From the NCBI RefSeq assembly GCF_042682565.1, contig NZ_JBHUIC010000029.1: 64,000 bases of DNA; one strand, 5' to 3'. The DNA comes from Pistricoccus aurantiacus (GTDB lineage: Bacteria; Pseudomonadota; Gammaproteobacteria; Pseudomonadales; Halomonadaceae). Below are positions 60,855 to 64,000 of the stretch, in pieces; the stretch's first letter is position 1; every line of letters begins with the position of its first letter. The notes beneath the pieces are model-generated. The model was given only the letters and a program-made list of their open reading frames with translations. It did no database searches and was not told the DNA's origin. A program made the translations under genes and the position numbers.

Positions 60855-61747
60855 CATGCACTTCTGTTGTGCACCTCCGCCCACAAGGCGCGGATCAGCG
60901 GATTTTTCAGACGGCGCTTGGCGACGCACAAGCCTACGTCGTAGTAAGGCAGCTCAGGCTTGACCGGCAGCACACGTATGCGGTTCGCCAGAGGGCTGTT
61001 GTCGAGCACGATACGTGGCACTACGCCGATACCGAAACCGAGGCCTACCATGCTGACGATGGCCTCGTTGCCGGCGACCTGGGCGTAGATATGCGGCGTG
61101 ATGCCCAAGGCGCGAAACCAGGTATCGCTGTATTCCCGAGAAAGCCCCGTTTCCGAAAGGATCATCGGCACGCTGGACCACTGCTCGGCGGTGGGTTCCT
61201 CGGGATGACGCGGCTGCCAGTCGGCGCCATCCCGTGGGGCAATAAAGACCAGGGGTGAGGTGGTCAGTGATTTGAAGGCCAAGTTTTCCGGCGGTCGGCG
61301 CGGGCGAGGGGTGATGGCGATATCTTCGTCGCCGGCCAGCACCCGAGCCATGGAATCCGCCGGGTCGCCGGTGTGAAGCTTGAGTTCGATACGCGGATGG
61401 CGTCTTCGGAAATCGCTGAGCAGTTCATACAGAAAGCTATAGCTGGCGGTGACAGAGCAGTAGATGCTGATCTCGCCGCTCAGGGCATCGCTCTCTTCCA
61501 TCAGAGCGTTACGGATCAGTTCCCATTGTTCCAGGGTTTCCCGCGCATAATCGACAAAGCGCCGGCCCTGGGGGGTCAGTACAACATGACGATTGTCACG
61601 CTCGAAGAGCGCCGCGCCCAGGCTTTCCTCGAGTTGGCGAATCGAGCGGCTCAGAGTGGAAGGGCTGATATGGCAGGCATTGCTGGCGCGCCCGAAATGC
61701 AGAAGCTCCACGAGACGTAAAAAGTGGTTCAGCGAGCGTAAATCCAT
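60854..61747 (-). CDS. ilvY: LysR-type activator IlvY
   Basis: A 297-residue LysR regulator. The N-terminal winged helix (1-60, LHFGRASNACHISPSTLSRSIRQLEE) is followed by the effector domain, and the alignment by eye with E. coli IlvY is close (MDLRSLNHFL, CSVTASYSFLYEL, ELKLHTGDPADSM). IlvY binds acetolactate or acetohydroxybutyrate and activates ilvC. It is divergent from ilvC with a 115 bp gap carrying a good operator. It is convergent with ilvH. The pairing of IlvY with a class I IlvC (338 aa) contrasts with the class II enzyme of E. coli. Confidence 0.93.
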   Translation of the reverse strand: MDLRSLNHFLRLVELLHFGRASNACHISPSTLSRSIRQLEESLGAALFERDNRHVVLTPQGRRFVDYARETLEQWELIRNALMEESDALSGEISIYCSVTASYSFLYELLSDFRRRHPRIELKLHTGDPADSMARVLAGDEDIAITPRPRRPPENLAFKSLTTSPLVFIAPRDGADWQPRHPEEPTAEQWSSVPMILSETGLSREYSDTWFRALGITPHIYAQVAGNEAIVSMVGLGFGIGVVPRIVLDNSPLANRIRVLPVKPELPYYDVGLCVAKRRLKNPLIRALWAEVHNRSA

Positions 61748-61774
61748 GGCAGTGTTTCATCAGGTGGTTTATTA

Positions 61775-61820
61775 CGTTGCAAATATAGCGTTTTACGCAA
61801 CGCTTTGCCTGTCGTATGGT
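61775..61820 (+). promoter_or_regulatory. IlvY operator and ilvC promoter
   Basis: CGTTGC (61775-61780) and GCAACG (61797-61802) are perfect inverted repeats around 16 bp, the kind of LysR site known for ilvC. TTTACG (61792-61797), 17 bp, then TATGGT (61815-61820) make a weak promoter overlapping the site, as expected for an activated gene. Confidence 0.7.
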
Positions 61821-61862
61821 GAATCCATCGTCGTTCAGCCCACCTGATTCAAGGAACACTTC

Positions 61863-62879
61863 ATGCGCGTTTATTACGATAAGGATTGCGATCTCTCACT
61901 TATCCAAGGCAAGAAAGTCGCCATCGTCGGCTATGGTTCCCAGGGCCATGCCCATGCCAACAACCTCAAGGAATCCGGCGTCGATGTGACCGTGGCGCTG
62001 CGTCACGGCTCTTCCTCAGCGTCCAAGGCGGAAAATGCAGGACTTCAGGTCGCTTCCGTGGCGGACGCCTGCAAGAGTGCCGATGTGGTCATGATTCTGG
62101 CGCCGGACGAAAACCAGAAGACCATCTACGAGCAGGAAGTCGAGCCGAATCTCAAGGAAGGCGCAACCCTGGCCTTCGCTCACGGTTTCAATATCCATTA
62201 CAACCAGGTCGAGCCGCGTCAGGATCTGGACGTGATAATGATCGCCCCCAAGGCGCCGGGCCATACGGTGCGCTCCGAATTTGTCAAGGGCGGCGGCATT
62301 CCTGATTTGGTTGCCGTGCATCAGGACGCCTCCGGTAACGCCAAGGAACTGGCACTATCCTATGCGGCGGCCATCGGCGGCGGGCGTAGCGGTATCATCG
62401 AAACCACCTTTAAGGATGAAACCGAAACCGATCTGTTCGGCGAGCAGGCAGTGCTCTGCGGCGGCGCGGTGGAACTGGTCAAGGCAGGCTTCGAGACGCT
62501 GACCGAAGCGGGCTATGCCCCGGAGATGGCCTACTTCGAGTGTCTGCACGAACTCAAGCTGATCGTCGATCTGATGTACGAGGGCGGCATCGCCAACATG
62601 AACTATTCCATTTCCAATAACGCGGAATACGGCGAGTACGTGACCGGTCAGGAAATCATCAACGAACAGTCCCGGGCGGCGATGCGCAATGCGCTCAAGC
62701 GTATCCAGACCGGCGAATACGCCAAGATGTTCATCAACGAAGGCAACAGCAACTATCCGTCGATGACCGCGCGCCGTCGCTTGAACGCGGAACATGAGGT
62801 TGAGCAGGTCGGCGCCAAGCTGCGGGCCATGATGCCCTGGATCGCCGCCAACCAGTTGGTGGACAAATCCAAGAACTAA
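61863..62879 (+). CDS. ilvC: Ketol-acid reductoisomerase IlvC (class I)
   Basis: NADPH-dependent reductoisomerase (338 aa, class I, one C-terminal knot domain), second step of valine and isoleucine synthesis. The Rossmann motif is VAIVGYGSQGHAHANNLKESG near residue 20. The C-terminal metal residues appear in DLFGEQAVLCGGAVELVKAGFE and in YFECLHELKLIVDLMYEGG. GGAACACTTC precedes the ATG. It is divergent from ilvY. A perfect hairpin terminator follows. Confidence 0.97.
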   Translation: MRVYYDKDCDLSLIQGKKVAIVGYGSQGHAHANNLKESGVDVTVALRHGSSSASKAENAGLQVASVADACKSADVVMILAPDENQKTIYEQEVEPNLKEGATLAFAHGFNIHYNQVEPRQDLDVIMIAPKAPGHTVRSEFVKGGGIPDLVAVHQDASGNAKELALSYAAAIGGGRSGIIETTFKDETETDLFGEQAVLCGGAVELVKAGFETLTEAGYAPEMAYFECLHELKLIVDLMYEGGIANMNYSISNNAEYGEYVTGQEIINEQSRAAMRNALKRIQTGEYAKMFINEGNSNYPSMTARRRLNAEHEVEQVGAKLRAMMPWIAANQLVDKSKN

Positions 62880-62941
62880 ATCGTTACGCCAACTAACGGC
62901 ATTGCCTGTGGCGAGCCCAAGCCAGCAAACAGAAGATGGTG

Positions 62942-62969
62942 AAAAAGGCGCGGATATCCGCGCCTTTTT
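62942..62969 (+). terminator. Rho-independent terminator after ilvC
   Basis: AAAAAGGCGCGGAT pairs with ATCCGCGCCTTTTT, a 28-bp perfect palindrome ending in T, 62 bp after the stop. It separates ilvC from pssA. Confidence 0.94.
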
Positions 62970-63054
62970 CATGAGCGGCTATTGTTGTCTCGAACTCTGT
63001 GTAGAATAAGGCATCATTGCAAGAGGCGTTTTACCAATCAACGGATGAGGCCTT

Positions 63055-63894
63055 ATGAACCAGGATTTCAGCAAACCCGATCATGAAGATAGTGGAAAGG
63101 AATCGGACGAGGATCTCACCGCCACTTTTCTCCGCGAAACCGAAGTGGTGGAAGAGTCTGTCGAAGATGGCAAGAAGATAAGGCGTAAAGGAATCTATCT
63201 GCTGCCGAACCTGTTTACCACTTCCGCCTTGTTTTCCGGATTCTTTGCGGTAGTGGCGGGGATCGACGGCGACTTCACCGCCGCCGCCATTGCCATCTTT
63301 GTCTCCATGGTGCTCGATGGGCTGGATGGACGTGTGGCCAGGATGACCAATACGCAAAGCGCCTTCGGTGCGGAATACGACAGCCTGGCGGATATGCTGT
63401 CCTTCGGTGTTGCCCCGGCGCTGGTGGCCTTTACCTGGATTCTGCAGGATATTGGCAAGACCGGCTGGATCGTGGCTTTTCTCTTCATGGCCTGCGCGGC
63501 GCTGCGCCTGGCTCGCTTCAATGTCCAACTAGGTTCTACCGACAAGAAATGGTTTATCGGCTTGCCGAGTCCCTCCGCGGCGGCGGTGGTGGCTGCAAGC
63601 GTCTGGACGTTCCATAGCTTCGACGCGGAAGCCTTGGGCTATAAAGTCTGGATGCTGGTGGTTGTGGCCGCGGCCGGCCTGCTGATGGTCAGCAATATTC
63701 GCTATTACAGCTTCAAGGATGTCGATCCCAAGGGTCCGGTACCTTTTGTTGTGCTACTGGCCATTGTACTGGCGTTCGTAGTGATTTCCGTCGAACCCTC
63801 GGTCATGCTGCTACTATTGTTCGGCGCCTACGTGCTATCTGGCCCTATTATGGCCCTGACACGCAAGATTCGCGGCAACCGTCGCAAGGCTTAA
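63055..63894 (+). CDS. pssA: CDP-diacylglycerol-serine O-phosphatidyltransferase PssA
   Basis: Membrane enzyme (279 aa) that makes phosphatidylserine, the precursor of phosphatidylethanolamine. The CDP-alcohol phosphatidyltransferase motif is DGLDGRVARMTNTQSAFGAEYDSLADMLSFG, about residues 90-120, with all its aspartates. Several hydrophobic segments follow. It starts with a charged tail of about 45 residues (MNQDFSKPDHEDSGKESD). It is the CDP-OH-P type, not the E. coli-type PssA. It lies just upstream of the rRNA-operon promoter at the window edge. Confidence 0.95.
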   Translation: MNQDFSKPDHEDSGKESDEDLTATFLRETEVVEESVEDGKKIRRKGIYLLPNLFTTSALFSGFFAVVAGIDGDFTAAAIAIFVSMVLDGLDGRVARMTNTQSAFGAEYDSLADMLSFGVAPALVAFTWILQDIGKTGWIVAFLFMACAALRLARFNVQLGSTDKKWFIGLPSPSAAAVVAASVWTFHSFDAEALGYKVWMLVVVAAAGLLMVSNIRYYSFKDVDPKGPVPFVVLLAIVLAFVVISVEPSVMLLLLFGAYVLSGPIMALTRKIRGNRRKA

Positions 63895-63912
63895 GTTTTT
63901 TCATTTTACCCC

Positions 63913-63941
63913 TTGCGCTTTATCGTTTGGGGTCGTAAAGT
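63913..63941 (+). promoter_or_regulatory. rRNA operon promoter (P1-like)
   Basis: TTGCGC (63913-63918), 17 bp, then TAAAGT (63936-63941), with a GC-rich discriminator after the -10. The position before a boxA makes it a probable rrn promoter. Confidence 0.65.
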
Positions 63942-63978
63942 ACGCATCCGCTGCTGAGGCCACTCTGGTTGCAGCAGC

Positions 63979-63992
63979 AGCTCTTTAACAAT
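63979..63992 (+). promoter_or_regulatory. boxA antitermination element of an rRNA operon leader
   Basis: AGCTCTTTAACAAT (63979-63992) is nearly identical to the boxA consensus TGCTCTTTAACA and is the usual sequence shortly before 16S rRNA. The 16S gene should start within a few hundred bases beyond the window. Confidence 0.85.
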
Positions 63993-64000
63993 CGATCAGG

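Noticed and set aside
1..64000. CRISPR arrays
   Set aside because: No regularly spaced identical repeats of the right length were seen on either strand.

Overview
The window is a gammaproteobacterial chromosome segment, most likely Halomonas or another member of the Halomonadaceae. The evidence is the GC-rich coding, the gene order rplU-rpmA-obgE-proB-rpsT-murJ-ribF-ileS-lspA-fkpB-ispH followed by type IV pilus minor-pilin genes (a Pseudomonas/Halomonas-like arrangement), a class I ketol-acid reductoisomerase beside IlvY, and a fused TAXI-TRAP transporter. No insertion sequence, prophage or CRISPR array was seen.

Left part (1-13733). On the minus strand lie ubiquinone genes (ubiE, start of ubiJ), a DUF971 gene and hslVU. 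Small genes follow: a DUF6435 gene, a YbjQ-family gene, a RelB/RelE-like toxin-antitoxin pair whose toxin has no usable start codon, and an XRE-cupin regulator. Next is a tightly overlapping operon of TAXI binding protein, DUF1850 protein, fused TRAP permease and a membrane-anchored endonuclease/exonuclease/phosphatase protein. L-2-hydroxyglutarate dehydrogenase (lhgO) and an APC permease follow, headed by an intergenic region with unusual repeats.

Central housekeeping block (13754-26512). It contains tRNA-Pro(CGG), ispB diverging from rplU-rpmA-obgE-proB, rpsT with its terminator, murJ, ribF, ileS, lspA, fkpB and ispH with a strong terminator.

Pilus region (26590-45750). Immediately after ispH stand three consecutive minor-pilin/PilY1 arrays: A (pilV-pilW-pilX-pilY1-pilE), B (fimT-pilV-pilW-pilX-pilE-pilY1) and C (pilV-pilW-pilX-pilY1). 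A fourth-orientation GspH/FimT gene faces array C. The three PilY1 proteins differ strongly in the N-terminal half. PilY1-B is encoded by conspicuously AT-rich DNA in that half, and PilY1-A lacks the metal-site motif found in the other two. The arrangement suggests alternative pilus-tip adhesins.

Right part (45879-64000). bamD and a small PP0621-like gene diverge from rluD-pgeF-clpB; clpB has a recognisable heat-shock promoter. A 1693-residue protein of unknown function, with a helix-hairpin-helix-like N-terminus and an OmpA-like domain but no signal peptide, diverges from a LuxR-type regulator. The branched-chain amino-acid genes ilvI-ilvH, ilvY and ilvC follow, then pssA. The window ends in an rRNA-operon promoter and boxA, so a 16S rRNA gene should begin just beyond it.

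The best candidates for new biology are the triplicated pilus-tip arrays and the 1693-residue protein with its divergent LuxR regulator.
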